A program made the position numbers and the translations under genes. Under the pieces are notes generated by a model that searched no databases, was not told the DNA's origin, and worked only from the letters and a program-made list of their open reading frames with translations. From NCBI GenBank assembly GCA_900319975.1, contig ONQP01000012.1, positions 1 through 38,057 of the forward strand: a stretch of DNA of 38,057 nt, in the 5' to 3' direction. Positions 27,797-37,882 of the stretch are shown here, piece after piece. Numbering within the stretch: the stretch's first letter is position 1; each line of letters begins with the position of its first letter. Source of the DNA: an uncultured Bacteroidales bacterium. Lineage in GTDB: Bacteria > Bacteroidota > Bacteroidia > Bacteroidales > UBA932.

Positions 27797-30700
27797 TTAG
27801 AAAGTGATGTTGATACCGAAGAGATAGTTGCGGGTATTCGGCGTGTTGGTACCGACGACCTTCTGACGATAGAGATAACCGGCGGAAGCCTGGAAGCTGC
27901 CATCGTTACCACGGGCGTTGGGTTCGGGATCGAGACCGCACTCGTTGTGGAAGGAGGAGAAGAGGACGAACGGGTTCTGGGCGGTGGCGTAGACGCGGAG
28001 TCTGTCGATGCCGGCGCGACGGAGAGCGGGGATCTTGTCGAAGTTGTAGCCGAGGGTGATCGTACCGATCTTCAGGAAGGAACCGTCGAAGTAGGACAGC
28101 GTGGAACCGTAGAGCGGGTTGTCGTTGCTGTTGAGTCCACCCGGACGCGGGTAGCGGGCACCGGGGTTGTTCTCGGTCCAGTAGTCGACCTTGATCTGGC
28201 CACGACGGCCGGTCAGCATGTTGAGGTAGCCGCTGGAGCCGTGGAGGGTGGAGATCAGGATACCGCCGCACTGGAAGTTGCCGAGGATGGTGAGATCCCA
28301 GTTGCGATACTGCAGGTGGGTGTTGAAACCGCCGAGGAACTTGGGATCGGCGTTGATGGGCACCTTGTCGTTATCGTCGATGGCACGGACAGGCATGCCG
28401 TTCGCGTCGTACTCGCCGTGATACTTGACCTTGATGTCACCAGGCTCTGCACTCGGCTGGAGTTTGTTTCTCAGCGCGTTTTCGCGGTCTTTCTGTGCCT
28501 GGTCCCCTGTCGGGATCTGCCACAGACCGTCATACTCGAAGTCATAGAGGCAGTTGATCGGCATGCCGACGAACCAGCGGTTGCCGCGGTCCTCGGTCTG
28601 GCCGGATGCCAGGGAGACAAGCTTGTTGCGGTTGGCGTAGATGTTGATGCCTGCATCCCACTTCCAGTCGCGGGTGTCGATGATCGTACCGTTGAGGGAG
28701 AGCTCGATACCGCGGTTCTGCGTGCTGCCGATGTTGGCGGTGTAGCTGCCCACGCCGGCGGTGTCAGGAAGCTTGAGGTTGAGCAGGATGTCGTGCGTGT
28801 TCTGGCTGTAGTATTCGATCGTACCGGTGAGTCTTCTGTTGAAGAAACCGAAGTCGATACCGAAGTTCCAGGTGTTGGAGTATTCCCAGCCGAGGTCGGT
28901 GTTCGGAAGCGTGGACACGTAGTAGCCGGTCGCGTAGGAATCGCCGAAGTTGTACGGACGGGTGCCGAGGGAACCGAGGGTCTGGTAAGGGTTGATGGCC
29001 TGGTTGGAGGTCTCACCGTAACCGGCACGGACCTTCAGTTCGTCGAGCCAGCCCTTGGCGCCGGCCATGAAGGGCTCGTTGTGGATGTTCCAACCTGCGG
29101 AAACGGCAGGATAGGTGTGCCACTGGTGACCCTTGGCCAGACGGGAAGAAGCGTCGGAACGGACGGCGGCAGAGATCATGTAACGGTCAGCATAGGAGTA
29201 CATCACACGGGCCATGTAGGAGACCAGGCCGGCCTGCCAGTAGTTGGCGGCGTTGGGGCTGACGGTGATGTCCTCGGCGTTGGCCTGACCGATGTTGTAG
29301 TACAGGAACTGCTCGTTGGGGATGTTGCGGGCGGACATGCCGTCCTGCGTGTAGGTGGTCTGCTCGGCGGAGTACATGGCCACAGCGCTGACGTGGTGCT
29401 TCTCCGCGAAGATGTGGTCATAGCTCAGCAAGCTCTCCAGGGTCCAGTTGATGGTCTGGTTGTGGCTGATGCTGGCGCTGTTGGGGTTGGCGACGTCGAA
29501 GCTGTTGACGCCCACGCCCGTGAAGCTGCCGCTCTTGTTGGTGCGGAAGTTGGCGCTGGCGGTCTGCTTGAAGGAAAGGCCTTCGACCCAGGGGGCGCGG
29601 ACCTCGATGTAACCGTTGTTATAGGAACCGAAGCCGAAGTTCTCGCTGACCCAGCGGTCGGCGTAGGCCTCGATGTTCTTGCGGGTAGGGATCCAGACGT
29701 TGTCGAGCGGCATGCTGGCGCGGACACCGTCGGTGGCGGAAGCCGGGTCGAGGATCGGGGTCAGCTGCAGGATGCCATAGAGGCCGAGCTGGTTGCCGTG
29801 GGAACGGCTGTAGTTGGTGTTGGTGGAGAAGCCGATCTTGAGCCAGTCGGTAAGATTCTGGTCCAGGCTGCCGCTCAGGGAGATGCGGTCGAAATCCTGC
29901 GTCGGGACGACGGCCTCATCCTTATAATAAGTGACACCGAAACGGTAGCTGCCCTTCATCGTGCCGCCGACGACGCTGAGTTCGTGGTTGCGGACGATAC
30001 CGGTGCGGTAGAAGAGATCCTGCCAGTCGGTATCGACGCCCTTCTTCTCGAAGCCGTCCTTGTTGGTGAACTTGTTGGCGAGCTCACGCATCGTGGTGAA
30101 CTCGGCGCCGTTCATCATCGGATACTTGATGGCGTTCTTGAAACCGATGTAGTTGTTGAAGGACACCTTCGGGGCCTGGCCGGCAACACCCTTATAGGTG
30201 GTGATCAAGATCACGCCGTTGGCACCGCGGGAACCGTAGATGGCCGTGGAGGAAGCATCCTTGAGGATGTCCATGCTCTTGATGTCGCCGGTGGCGATAT
30301 CGGAGAGGGAGCCCATGAACGGTACGCCGTCCAGCACGATCAGAGGATCGTTGGAAGCGGACAGGGAACGGTCGCCACGGATGCGGATCTCAAGGCTGGC
30401 GCCAGGACGGGAGCTGGTCTGGGACATCTGCACGCCGGCCACACGGCCGTTCAGGGAGCGGGAGAAGTCACCGGCAGCCACCTCGCGGAGGTTGTCACCG
30501 CCCATCGAAGCGATGGAACCGGTCACGTCCGTCTTACGGGCGGAACCGTAGCCGATCACCACGATGGCGTCCAGAGCCTCGGCGTCGTCAGAGAGGACGA
30601 CGTCGATCTTCGTACGCCCCTGCACGGGCACGCGCTGGGTCGTATAACCCATGCACGAGACCTCGAGCGTAGCCGAAGGGCTCACCTGGAGGGAATAAGT

Positions 30701-30883
30701 TCCGTCGACACCGGTCACGGCGCCGACCGAAGAATTCGCGACCATCACGGCTGCGCCGATGACGGTCTCTCCGCTCTTGTCCGTGACCGTACCGCTGACA
30801 GTGATGTTCTGTGCGAAGGCAAAGAACGGGGCCGTCAGGCAGAGGGCCGCGAGCGCGAGCGCTTTCTTAAGGTTGAATTTCAT
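27797..30883 (-). CDS. SusC/RagA-family TonB-dependent outer-membrane transporter
   Basis: This 1028-residue protein has a signal peptide (about 1-25). A carboxypeptidase-regulatory-like domain follows (about 27-105, starting ITVSGTVTDKSGETVIGAAV), then a TonB-box-like DAIVVIGYG, a plug domain (about 120-230, with RIRGDRSLSASNDPLIVLDG and TAIYGSRGANGVILITT), and a 22-strand barrel to the end, which closes RNYLFGINITF. It imports oligosaccharides across the outer membrane using TonB energy together with SusD. It is divergent from the HTCS gene, and the shared 169-bp control region has promoters on both strands and a 26-bp palindrome. Confidence 0.98.
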   Translation of the reverse strand: MKFNLKKALALAALCLTAPFFAFAQNITVSGTVTDKSGETVIGAAVMVANSSVGAVTGVDGTYSLQVSPSATLEVSCMGYTTQRVPVQGRTKIDVVLSDDAEALDAIVVIGYGSARKTDVTGSIASMGGDNLREVAAGDFSRSLNGRVAGVQMSQTSSRPGASLEIRIRGDRSLSASNDPLIVLDGVPFMGSLSDIATGDIKSMDILKDASSTAIYGSRGANGVILITTYKGVAGQAPKVSFNNYIGFKNAIKYPMMNGAEFTTMRELANKFTNKDGFEKKGVDTDWQDLFYRTGIVRNHELSVVGGTMKGSYRFGVTYYKDEAVVPTQDFDRISLSGSLDQNLTDWLKIGFSTNTNYSRSHGNQLGLYGILQLTPILDPASATDGVRASMPLDNVWIPTRKNIEAYADRWVSENFGFGSYNNGYIEVRAPWVEGLSFKQTASANFRTNKSGSFTGVGVNSFDVANPNSASISHNQTINWTLESLLSYDHIFAEKHHVSAVAMYSAEQTTYTQDGMSARNIPNEQFLYYNIGQANAEDITVSPNAANYWQAGLVSYMARVMYSYADRYMISAAVRSDASSRLAKGHQWHTYPAVSAGWNIHNEPFMAGAKGWLDELKVRAGYGETSNQAINPYQTLGSLGTRPYNFGDSYATGYYVSTLPNTDLGWEYSNTWNFGIDFGFFNRRLTGTIEYYSQNTHDILLNLKLPDTAGVGSYTANIGSTQNRGIELSLNGTIIDTRDWKWDAGINIYANRNKLVSLASGQTEDRGNRWFVGMPINCLYDFEYDGLWQIPTGDQAQKDRENALRNKLQPSAEPGDIKVKYHGEYDANGMPVRAIDDNDKVPINADPKFLGGFNTHLQYRNWDLTILGNFQCGGILISTLHGSSGYLNMLTGRRGQIKVDYWTENNPGARYPRPGGLNSNDNPLYGSTLSYFDGSFLKIGTITLGYNFDKIPALRRAGIDRLRVYATAQNPFVLFSSFHNECGLDPEPNARGNDGSFQASAGYLYRQKVVGTNTPNTRNYLFGINITF

Positions 30884-30931
30884 AAACGAATGAGTTAAAA
30901 TTTTAGTGGAATTGGTTCAAAACATTCGCTA

Positions 30932-30967
30932 CAAAAATATTCGTTATTTAAATTGGTGTTTTTCAAA
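30932..30967 (-). promoter_or_regulatory. susC promoter
   Basis: On the minus strand TATTTTTG (30939-30932) matches TAnnTTTG, 48 nt upstream of the susC ATG. A TTTG at 30967-30964 lies 24 bp further upstream, longer than the usual 19-21 bp, and falls inside the 26-bp palindrome. The poor spacing would suit a promoter that needs an activator. Confidence 0.55.
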
Positions 30968-30980
30968 TTTGAAACACACC
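30955..30980. promoter_or_regulatory. 26-bp near-perfect palindrome, candidate operator between susC and the HTCS gene
   Basis: The 14-bp core TTTCAAATTTGAAA (30961-30974) is a perfect palindrome. Flanking bases extend it to 26 bp with 12 of 13 pairs complementary; the only mismatch is T30960/C30975. It covers the -33 region of the susC promoter and lies 22 bp upstream of the HTCS -33 element. It is a good candidate binding site for the HTCS or another regulator. Confidence 0.6.
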
Positions 30981-31002
30981 CTGTTGATTTTGTTCCTTAC
31001 CC

Positions 31003-31032
31003 TTTGCTGTAATGGTTTGTTTTGTATTTTTG
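31003..31032 (+). promoter_or_regulatory. HTCS gene promoter
   Basis: TTTG (31003-31006) and TATTTTTG (31025-31032) match both Bacteroidota elements with 18-bp spacing. The -7 element ends 20 nt before the ATG at 31053. Confidence 0.7.
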
Positions 31033-31052
31033 TATCAAAAATGAGATAAATA

Positions 31053-34000
31053 ATGAAAATACAGTCTCTTATCCTTTTTCCGATTTTGATGTGCCTCACG
31101 CAGCCCCTGGCTGCCCAGACAGCGCGCCTCTACACACCGGATAACGGATTGCCCAATACGCAAGTAAACCAGATCTGCCAGGACCGCAGCGGGATCGTAT
31201 GGATCTGCACGGAGGGCGGACTCGTCCGCTTCGACGGTGTGGATTTTGAAACCTTCCACCGCGACCGCGAAAATCCCAACTCGATCACCAGCGATTCCGT
31301 CCACGACATCGTCGAGGACGTCAACGGGACGATGTGGGTCGCGACGGCCAGCGGCCTCAACCTGTTCGACGCGGACTACAACTCTTTCCTCCGCTATGAA
31401 CTGCGGGACGAGCGGCGGCCCGAGAACATTCCTTATATAGTCAAGATCCTGGAAGTCCCCGACCGGATGTCGGGCAGCCGGCTCTTCGTCGCGACGGGCG
31501 GCTACGGCATCTTCGTCATCGACACGCGCACGCGTACCCTGCAGGAAGAGCGGCGCAGGCTGCTCCTGAGCCACCTGCCGACTGAATATATCCACACGCT
31601 GTTCCTGGATGCCGACCGGCATCTCTGGGTCGTGCCGGAAGGCACCAGCCCGACCGTCATCCTGGACGTGGACACGCTCGCGCCCGCGGAAGGAATCTCG
31701 ATCGACCCGCTGCTGGCCGGACGCTGGGACAAGGTCCGCGTCACGGCCATCGCCGAGGATCCCGTCAGCCGCAACCTGCTGATCGGCACGTCCACGGACG
31801 GACTGCTCGTCTATGAGAGCGCGACGCGCACCCTGCGCAAGGCGCGGGGGCGGAGCGCCGCCACGACGGTGGCCGCCTCCGTCCTCTTCGACACGCAGAG
31901 CGAGACGGCCGACGCGCGCAGCTTCCTGCTGGGCGACGAGAACGGCGGCCTCCTCCATTTCGACACCCGCACGGAAGAGACGCATCCCGGCTCCCTGCCG
32001 TCCATCCGGCAGGACGTGGGTCGCTGGAAGGCCACTACGGCCACGGTGGACAACCAGGGCAACATCTGGCTGGGACTCTACCAGACGGGCGTGCTCGTGG
32101 CGCCGAAATCGATGTTCGGCTTCTCCTATCTGGGATTCAACGCGCAAAACATCCCGGGCGAGAACAGCGCCTGCGTGATGTCGCTCTACGACGACGGGCG
32201 CCGCCTGTGGGTGGGCACCGACGGCGCGGGCCTGTTCTGCCGCGAAGGGCAGCGCATCCGCAATTTCACGCGCGAGAATTCGCGGCTGGACAACAATGCC
32301 GTCATGGCCGTGACGGGCGACCGGCACGGCGTCCTCTGGATCGGCACCTATGCGGGCGGCCTCTACGAAATGGACCCGTCCGGGAGCATCCGGCCGTATC
32401 CGTATGGCACCGGGCTGGGGACGGAGCGCATCCGCTGCCTGTCCTATGACGCGAAGCGTGACCGGCTCTATGTCGGCACCTATGGCGCCGGCCTCGCCGT
32501 CATCGACGGCTCGACACACCGCATCGTGCAGCACATCGCCAACGACGACAACCTCTGGGTCAGCGCGCTGCACCTGGACGACGCCGGGATCCTGTGGGTC
32601 GGCACCTACAACGGACCGAAGCGGTATGATCCCGATTCCGGCGAGTTTGCCGCCTTCGATTTCCAGCAGGAAGGCGAACCGATGCGTATCTACGCCATCA
32701 GCAGCGGTGCGGACGGCTCGCTGTGGCTCGGGACGGGCGAAGGCGTGTACCACGTCGGGGCGGACGCCTCCCCCATCCGGCAGTATACGGAGAAGGACGG
32801 CCTGGCCAACAACGTGGTGCGCAGCATCCTCCGCTCCGGCAACGAGATCTGGCTGTCCACCGCCAGCGGCCTGTCCCGGCTCTCACCGGAGACGGGCACG
32901 ATCAGCAGCTATCACGCCTCCGACGGCCTCCAGGGCAATGAATTCCGCTCCGGCGCCGCGTGCATCGCCCCGTCGGGACGGCTCTATTTCGGCGGCACCT
33001 CCGGCGTGACCGCCATCAACCCCGCGATGATGGACGGCGGCGTGCACAAGGTGCCGCAGGTCTCCCTGTCGCGCCTTTCCTTCCTCAACCGGGAGGTGGA
33101 ATACGACCCCCAGCTGGCAGGCCGCAACCTCATCGACAAGCACATTTCCCAGGCGACCCGGATCTCCGTGCCGACCGGCGTGGACCTCTTCTCCCTGGAA
33201 TTCTCCGCCCCCGAATACACCAACCCGCAGCGCATCAGCTACGACTACCGCCTGCGCGGCTATGATTCCGATTGGAAGACGGCCTCGTCGCGCATCCGCA
33301 TGGCGACCTATACCAACGTCCCGCCGGGACACTACCGCTTCGAGGTGCGCGCCTACTTCGAGGGCGCGCCCGAGGACTACACCGAGCACGCCGTCGAGCT
33401 GCACGTGGACGCGCCGTGGTACCGCACCGGCGTCGCGACCATCTTCTACATCATCCTGCTCATCGGCGTGGCGCTCCTGCTCCATCATATGTTCATGCAA
33501 AGGCGCGCGCGCAAGCGCGAGCAGGAGGACGCCGAGCTGAAGGAACTCCGCCTGGGCCTGTTCACCAACCTCACCCACGAGATCCGCACCCCGCTCAACC
33601 TGGTGATGGGTCCGCTGGGCACGCTGCGCGTGACCGAGCAGGACCCGGCCCGCAAGGACACCTACAACCTGATGTACCGCAACTGCCTGCGTATCAACCG
33701 CATCGTCAACCAGTTGATGGACCTGCGCAAGATCGACGCCGGCCAGATGCCGATGCACTTCCGCGAGACGGACGTCATCTACTTCATCAAGGACATCATG
33801 CAGTCGTTCAGCAACCTGGCGCAGACGCGCCAGATCGACTTCGCGCTGGAGGCGCCCCGCAAGGAAGAGATCCTCTGGATCGACCAGGGCAACTTCGACA
33901 AGATCATCTACAACATCCTGTCCAACGCCTTCAAGCACACGCCGGAAGGCGGCAGGATCCGCATCCGCGTGTCCGAGCCCGCCCCCAACACGGGCCAGCT

Positions 34001-35180
34001 GCGGCCGGACATCCGCGAGTGCGTCACCATCCGGATCTTCAACTCCGGCAGCCAGGTCGAGGAGGCCTATCTCGGCCGCATCTTCGACCGTTTCGTGCAG
34101 GTCAATCCCCACGACGCCCTGTCGGGCTCCGGCGTGGGCCTGAACCTGACCAAGATGCTGGTGGAACTGCACCACGGCACGATCAGCGCGGAGAACGAAG
34201 AGGGCGGCGTGGAGTTCCGCGTGGTCATCCCGGCCGGCAACGCCCACCTGACGCAGGAGGAGCTGTCCGAGACGCCGCACCACAAGGACCTCTATGTCAA
34301 GGCGCCCGACCTGCACCAGGAAGAGCACGAAGACCAGACCTACGCAGCCGCCGGGAGCAAGGAAGAACGCCGCACCGTGCGCGCCAAGAAGAACATCGTC
34401 GTCGTGGAAGACGACGCCGAGACGCGCGACTACCTGAAGTCGCTGCTGGGCGACCTCTATAACGTCACGGCCTGCGCAGACGCGCAGGAGGCATGGCCGA
34501 TCGTGGCCGGGACGAAACCCGACGTCGTGGTCACCGACCTGGTGATGCCGGGGATGAGCGGCAGTGAATTCTGCGCCCGGATCCGGCAGACGCCCGAGAC
34601 CGACCACATCCCCGTGATCATCCTGACCGGCGAGAATTCCGAGCAGGAGGAGCGCGTGGCCAACGACAGCGGCGCCGACAAGTTCCTCTCCAAGCCGATC
34701 TCGGTGGACCTGCTGCTCAGCAGCATCTCGCAGGTCATCACGGCCCGCGAGGCGGTCAAGGACAAGTTCGGCGTGACGATGAATTTCGACTATTCCGGCA
34801 TCAAGATGGGTTCCGCCGACGAGAAGCTGCTCCGCCGCATCGTGGAGAGCGTCAGCGCCCACCTGGACGATCCCGACTTCGGCGTGGCGACGCTCTGCGA
34901 GGACGTCGGCATCAGCCGGGTCCACCTCAACCGCAAGCTCAAGGCTTTCGGCAAGGACTCGCCGGGCACCCTGATCAAGACTTTCCGGATGAAACAGGCC
35001 GCGCACCTGCTCGTCGACAACCGGGTCAACGTGTCCGAAGTCGCTTACCGTGTGGGCTTTGCGTCGCACTCCTATTTCTCGAGTTCCTTCAAGGAGTTCT
35101 TCGGGATGACGCCGCGCGAATTCGTGACGCGGCACAACGAAAACCCGGACGACGAAATGTTAAAAAAGCTACTGGAGTAG
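31053..35180 (+). CDS. hybrid two-component system sensor/regulator (HTCS) of the xylan locus
   Basis: This 1375-residue one-protein two-component system has a signal peptide (about 1-22) and a periplasmic sensor of two Reg_prop-type beta-propellers (about 25-690), with repeats such as GLVRFDG, LWVGTDGAGLF and LWIGTYAGGLYEM. A Y_Y_Y domain (about 700-780) and one membrane helix (about 790-810) follow. The cytoplasmic part has a HisKA domain with H842 in NLTHEIRTPLN and a HATPase domain with NILSNAFKHTPEGG and GSGVGLNL. It also has a receiver with D1162 in VTDLVMPGMSG and a C-terminal AraC-type HTH (about 1270-1370). All phosphorelay residues are intact. Such proteins bind an oligosaccharide in the periplasm and activate the cognate locus; here that is probably decorated xylo-oligosaccharide. 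Confidence 0.97.
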   Translation: MKIQSLILFPILMCLTQPLAAQTARLYTPDNGLPNTQVNQICQDRSGIVWICTEGGLVRFDGVDFETFHRDRENPNSITSDSVHDIVEDVNGTMWVATASGLNLFDADYNSFLRYELRDERRPENIPYIVKILEVPDRMSGSRLFVATGGYGIFVIDTRTRTLQEERRRLLLSHLPTEYIHTLFLDADRHLWVVPEGTSPTVILDVDTLAPAEGISIDPLLAGRWDKVRVTAIAEDPVSRNLLIGTSTDGLLVYESATRTLRKARGRSAATTVAASVLFDTQSETADARSFLLGDENGGLLHFDTRTEETHPGSLPSIRQDVGRWKATTATVDNQGNIWLGLYQTGVLVAPKSMFGFSYLGFNAQNIPGENSACVMSLYDDGRRLWVGTDGAGLFCREGQRIRNFTRENSRLDNNAVMAVTGDRHGVLWIGTYAGGLYEMDPSGSIRPYPYGTGLGTERIRCLSYDAKRDRLYVGTYGAGLAVIDGSTHRIVQHIANDDNLWVSALHLDDAGILWVGTYNGPKRYDPDSGEFAAFDFQQEGEPMRIYAISSGADGSLWLGTGEGVYHVGADASPIRQYTEKDGLANNVVRSILRSGNEIWLSTASGLSRLSPETGTISSYHASDGLQGNEFRSGAACIAPSGRLYFGGTSGVTAINPAMMDGGVHKVPQVSLSRLSFLNREVEYDPQLAGRNLIDKHISQATRISVPTGVDLFSLEFSAPEYTNPQRISYDYRLRGYDSDWKTASSRIRMATYTNVPPGHYRFEVRAYFEGAPEDYTEHAVELHVDAPWYRTGVATIFYIILLIGVALLLHHMFMQRRARKREQEDAELKELRLGLFTNLTHEIRTPLNLVMGPLGTLRVTEQDPARKDTYNLMYRNCLRINRIVNQLMDLRKIDAGQMPMHFRETDVIYFIKDIMQSFSNLAQTRQIDFALEAPRKEEILWIDQGNFDKIIYNILSNAFKHTPEGGRIRIRVSEPAPNTGQLRPDIRECVTIRIFNSGSQVEEAYLGRIFDRFVQVNPHDALSGSGVGLNLTKMLVELHHGTISAENEEGGVEFRVVIPAGNAHLTQEELSETPHHKDLYVKAPDLHQEEHEDQTYAAAGSKEERRTVRAKKNIVVVEDDAETRDYLKSLLGDLYNVTACADAQEAWPIVAGTKPDVVVTDLVMPGMSGSEFCARIRQTPETDHIPVIILTGENSEQEERVANDSGADKFLSKPISVDLLLSSISQVITAREAVKDKFGVTMNFDYSGIKMGSADEKLLRRIVESVSAHLDDPDFGVATLCEDVGISRVHLNRKLKAFGKDSPGTLIKTFRMKQAAHLLVDNRVNVSEVAYRVGFASHSYFSSSFKEFFGMTPREFVTRHNENPDDEMLKKLLE

Positions 35181-35231
35181 TTACAAAAACGGCAATTGTT
35201 TCAATTTCGACAGGGTTTGATTCCAAAATCG

Positions 35232-35262
35232 CTTGTTGGCCTTGTCGAATTTGTTACTTTTG
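35232..35262 (+). promoter_or_regulatory. GH115 gene promoter
   Basis: TACTTTTG at 35255-35262 matches TAnnTTTG and ends 29 nt before the ATG. CTTG at 35232-35235 is a one-mismatch -33 element at 19-bp spacing. Upstream, 35197-35212 (TGTTTCAATTTCGACA) loosely resembles one half of the susC/HTCS palindrome. Confidence 0.55.
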
Positions 35263-35291
35263 CCTCCGAACGTATACTATTACCTTTTTAT

Positions 35292-37826
35292 ATGGACAAG
35301 AAGAGATCCCTCCTTTGCCTGGCAGCGGCCCTGCTGCTCGCGATCCCCGCTGTTGCCCGCGACTTCCCCGGCATTACCGACGCGCACCTGGCCCCCGGCC
35401 GGTTCCCGCTGATCGAACGGGGCGTGCCCGTGGCCGTGGTCACGGACCCGGCGGACGCCCGCGGCATCCAGATCGCGGCGGAGACGCTGCGGGAGGATTT
35501 TGCCCGCGTCTGCGGGCAGAAGGCACCCGAAGCGGGCAGCCGCGCCATCCTGGCCGGCTCCGTGGACAGCCCGCTCGTCCGTGGACTCGCTGCGCGGGGC
35601 CTGATCGACCTGAGCGCGCTGAAGGGACAGTACGAGAGTTATTTCATTTCCACGTTAGGCCAGATGGTGCCGGGCTACGATGACGCGCTCGTCATCGTCG
35701 GGGCTGATATGCGCGGCACCATCTATGGCCTGTACGAGATCTCCGAGCAGATCGGCGTGTCGCCCTGGTACGACTGGGCCGACGTGCCCGTGCAGCATCA
35801 GGAGACGCTCTCGCTCGCGGCCGGCACCTATGTGGCGCCGCAGCCCGCCGTCCGCTACCGCGGCATCTTCCTCAACGACGAGGCCCCCTGCCTGACCTCC
35901 TGGGTCAAGAATACTTATGGCACCGAATACGGCGACCACCGTTTCTACGCCCGCGTGTTCGAGCTCCTGCTGCGTCTGCGGGCCAATTTCATGTGGCCCG
36001 CGATGTGGGACTGGGCCTTCTATGCCGACGATCCCGAGAACAGCCGCACGGCCGACGAGATGGGCATCATCATGGGCACCTCGCACCACGAGCCGATGGC
36101 GCGCAACCACCAGGAGTGGGCGCGGCGCAAGGGTGCCGACGGCCCCTGGGACTACACCGCCAACCGCAAGGTGCTCGACCGCTTCTTCACCGAAGGCATC
36201 GAACGCGCCAAGGGCACGGAAGACCTGATCACCATCGGCATGCGCGGTGACGGCGACGCCGCCCTGGGCGTCGAAGGCCAGGAAGCGCGATACATCGACC
36301 TGCTGGAAGGCATCATCAAGAACCAGCGCAAGATCATCCGCAAGGTCACGGGCAAGCGCCCGGAGCAGGTCCCCCAGGTCTGGGCCCTCTACAAGGAGGT
36401 CCAGCAGTACTATGACCTCGGCCTGCGCGTCCCCGACGACGTCACCATCCTGCTGAGCGACGACAACTGGGGCGACGTGCGCAAGCTCCCCACCGCCGCC
36501 GAGCGCAAGCGCAAGGGCGGCTGGGGCATCTACTACCACGTGGACTACGTGGGCGCCCCGCGCAACTCCAAGTGGCTCAACGTCACACCTATACAGAATA
36601 TGTGGGAGCAGCTCCAGCTGACCTATGACTATGGCGTGGACCGCCTCTGGGTGCTCAACGTCGGCGACCTCAAGCCGATGGAATATCCCATCGACCTCTT
36701 CCTGTCGATGGCACGCACGCCGAAGGCCTTCTCGGCGGAGAACCTGCTGGACCACACGCGCGCATTCTGCGCGACGGCCTTCGGCGAAGACCAGGCCGCC
36801 GAGGCGGCGCGCATCCTCAACCTCTACTGCAAATACAGCGGCCGCACCACGGCCGAGATGATGGACCGGACCACCTACGACCTCGCCTCCGGCGAATTCA
36901 AGCAGGTCAGCGACGAATTCGCCCGGCTGGAAGCCGAGGCGCTGCGGCAGTTCCTGTCCCTCGCGCCCGAGGCGCGGGACGCCTACCGCCAGCTCATCCT
37001 CTTCCCGGTCCAGGCCCTGTCCAACCTCTATGAGATGTACTACGCGCAGGCGATGAACCTCGACCTCTACGCCAAGGGCGATCCGGCGGCCGACCGCTGG
37101 GCCGACGTCGTGGAGCGCTGCTTCGCGCGCGACGCGTTCCTGATGGAGCAGTACAACAAGGAGATCTCCGGTGGCAAGTGGGACGGGATGATGACCCAGA
37201 AGCACATCGGCTATTTCTCCTGGAACGACAACTTCCCCGCAGACCGCCTGCCGCGCGTGATGCGCATCGGCGAAGTCGCCCCCGGCGGCTTCTGCTTCGC
37301 GCAGGACCACCGCGGCTACACCGCCATCGAGGCGGAGCACTATTTCGCGGCGCAGGCCGCGGAAGGCACCCGATGGACGCTCATCCCCGACATGGGCCGC
37401 ACCCTCGGCGCCCTGGCGATGCTGCCCTACACGCAGCCGGCCGAAGGCGGCGCGCTGACCTACCGCGTACAGCTGCCTGAGGGCGTGGACAGCGTCCGCG
37501 TCCACGTGGTCACCAAATCCACGCTCGCCTTCAACAACACCGGCCACCGCTACGAAGTCTCGCTCGGCGGCGCCTCGCAGACACAGCATTTCAACGCCCT
37601 CCTCAACGAAGACCCGCAGAACATCTATTCGGTCTATTACCCGACCGTCGCCCGCCGCGTGGTGGAGACCGTGTCCGAGCTGCCGGCCTCCGGCGGCTGG
37701 ACCGAACTCGTCCTGCGTCCGCTGGATCCGGGCATCGTTTTTGAAAAAATCGTCGTGGACTACGGCGGATATACACCCCAGTTCCTGTTCGGGACCGAGT
37801 CGGCGGCGTTCCGCCGGGCGGAATGA
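35292..37826 (+). CDS. GH115 alpha-glucuronidase
   Basis: This 844-residue protein starts at MDKKRSLLCL, which gives a clean signal peptide (about 1-23, ending AVARD). An earlier in-frame ATG (35196) would run through the promoter and is rejected. The family's conserved stretches are present: YGLYEISEQIGVSPWYDWADV, RYRGIFLNDEAP, NFMWPAMWDWAF, GTSHHEPMARN and IGMRGDGD (315-322). The C-terminal domain (about 670-844) opens with AIEAEHYF, as in the GH115_C domain. GH115 enzymes remove glucuronic acid from internal as well as terminal xylose units of glucuronoxylan, complementing GH67. The protein is exported, probably to the periplasm or cell surface. It follows the HTCS gene by 111 bp and has its own promoter and terminator. 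Confidence 0.96.
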   Translation: MDKKRSLLCLAAALLLAIPAVARDFPGITDAHLAPGRFPLIERGVPVAVVTDPADARGIQIAAETLREDFARVCGQKAPEAGSRAILAGSVDSPLVRGLAARGLIDLSALKGQYESYFISTLGQMVPGYDDALVIVGADMRGTIYGLYEISEQIGVSPWYDWADVPVQHQETLSLAAGTYVAPQPAVRYRGIFLNDEAPCLTSWVKNTYGTEYGDHRFYARVFELLLRLRANFMWPAMWDWAFYADDPENSRTADEMGIIMGTSHHEPMARNHQEWARRKGADGPWDYTANRKVLDRFFTEGIERAKGTEDLITIGMRGDGDAALGVEGQEARYIDLLEGIIKNQRKIIRKVTGKRPEQVPQVWALYKEVQQYYDLGLRVPDDVTILLSDDNWGDVRKLPTAAERKRKGGWGIYYHVDYVGAPRNSKWLNVTPIQNMWEQLQLTYDYGVDRLWVLNVGDLKPMEYPIDLFLSMARTPKAFSAENLLDHTRAFCATAFGEDQAAEAARILNLYCKYSGRTTAEMMDRTTYDLASGEFKQVSDEFARLEAEALRQFLSLAPEARDAYRQLILFPVQALSNLYEMYYAQAMNLDLYAKGDPAADRWADVVERCFARDAFLMEQYNKEISGGKWDGMMTQKHIGYFSWNDNFPADRLPRVMRIGEVAPGGFCFAQDHRGYTAIEAEHYFAAQAAEGTRWTLIPDMGRTLGALAMLPYTQPAEGGALTYRVQLPEGVDSVRVHVVTKSTLAFNNTGHRYEVSLGGASQTQHFNALLNEDPQNIYSVYYPTVARRVVETVSELPASGGWTELVLRPLDPGIVFEKIVVDYGGYTPQFLFGTESAAFRRAE

Positions 37827-37848
37827 ACGATTCTTGGTGTATTTTGAA

Positions 37849-37879
37849 AAAAATCCGGAACGTGCCGTCCCGGATTTTT
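37849..37879 (+). terminator. intrinsic terminator after the GH115 gene
   Basis: AAAAATCCGG (37849-37858) pairs with CCGGATTTTT (37870-37879) in a perfect 10-bp stem whose 3' arm supplies the T run. It lies 22 bases past the stop codon and directly precedes the next promoter element. Confidence 0.75.
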
Positions 37880-37882
37880 CCG

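Noticed and set aside
25973-30898. Long plus-strand open frame (about 1640 codons) opposite susD and susC.
   Set aside because: It is the antisense shadow of two certain genes; its translation is repetitive Val/Gly/Asp-rich with no domain.
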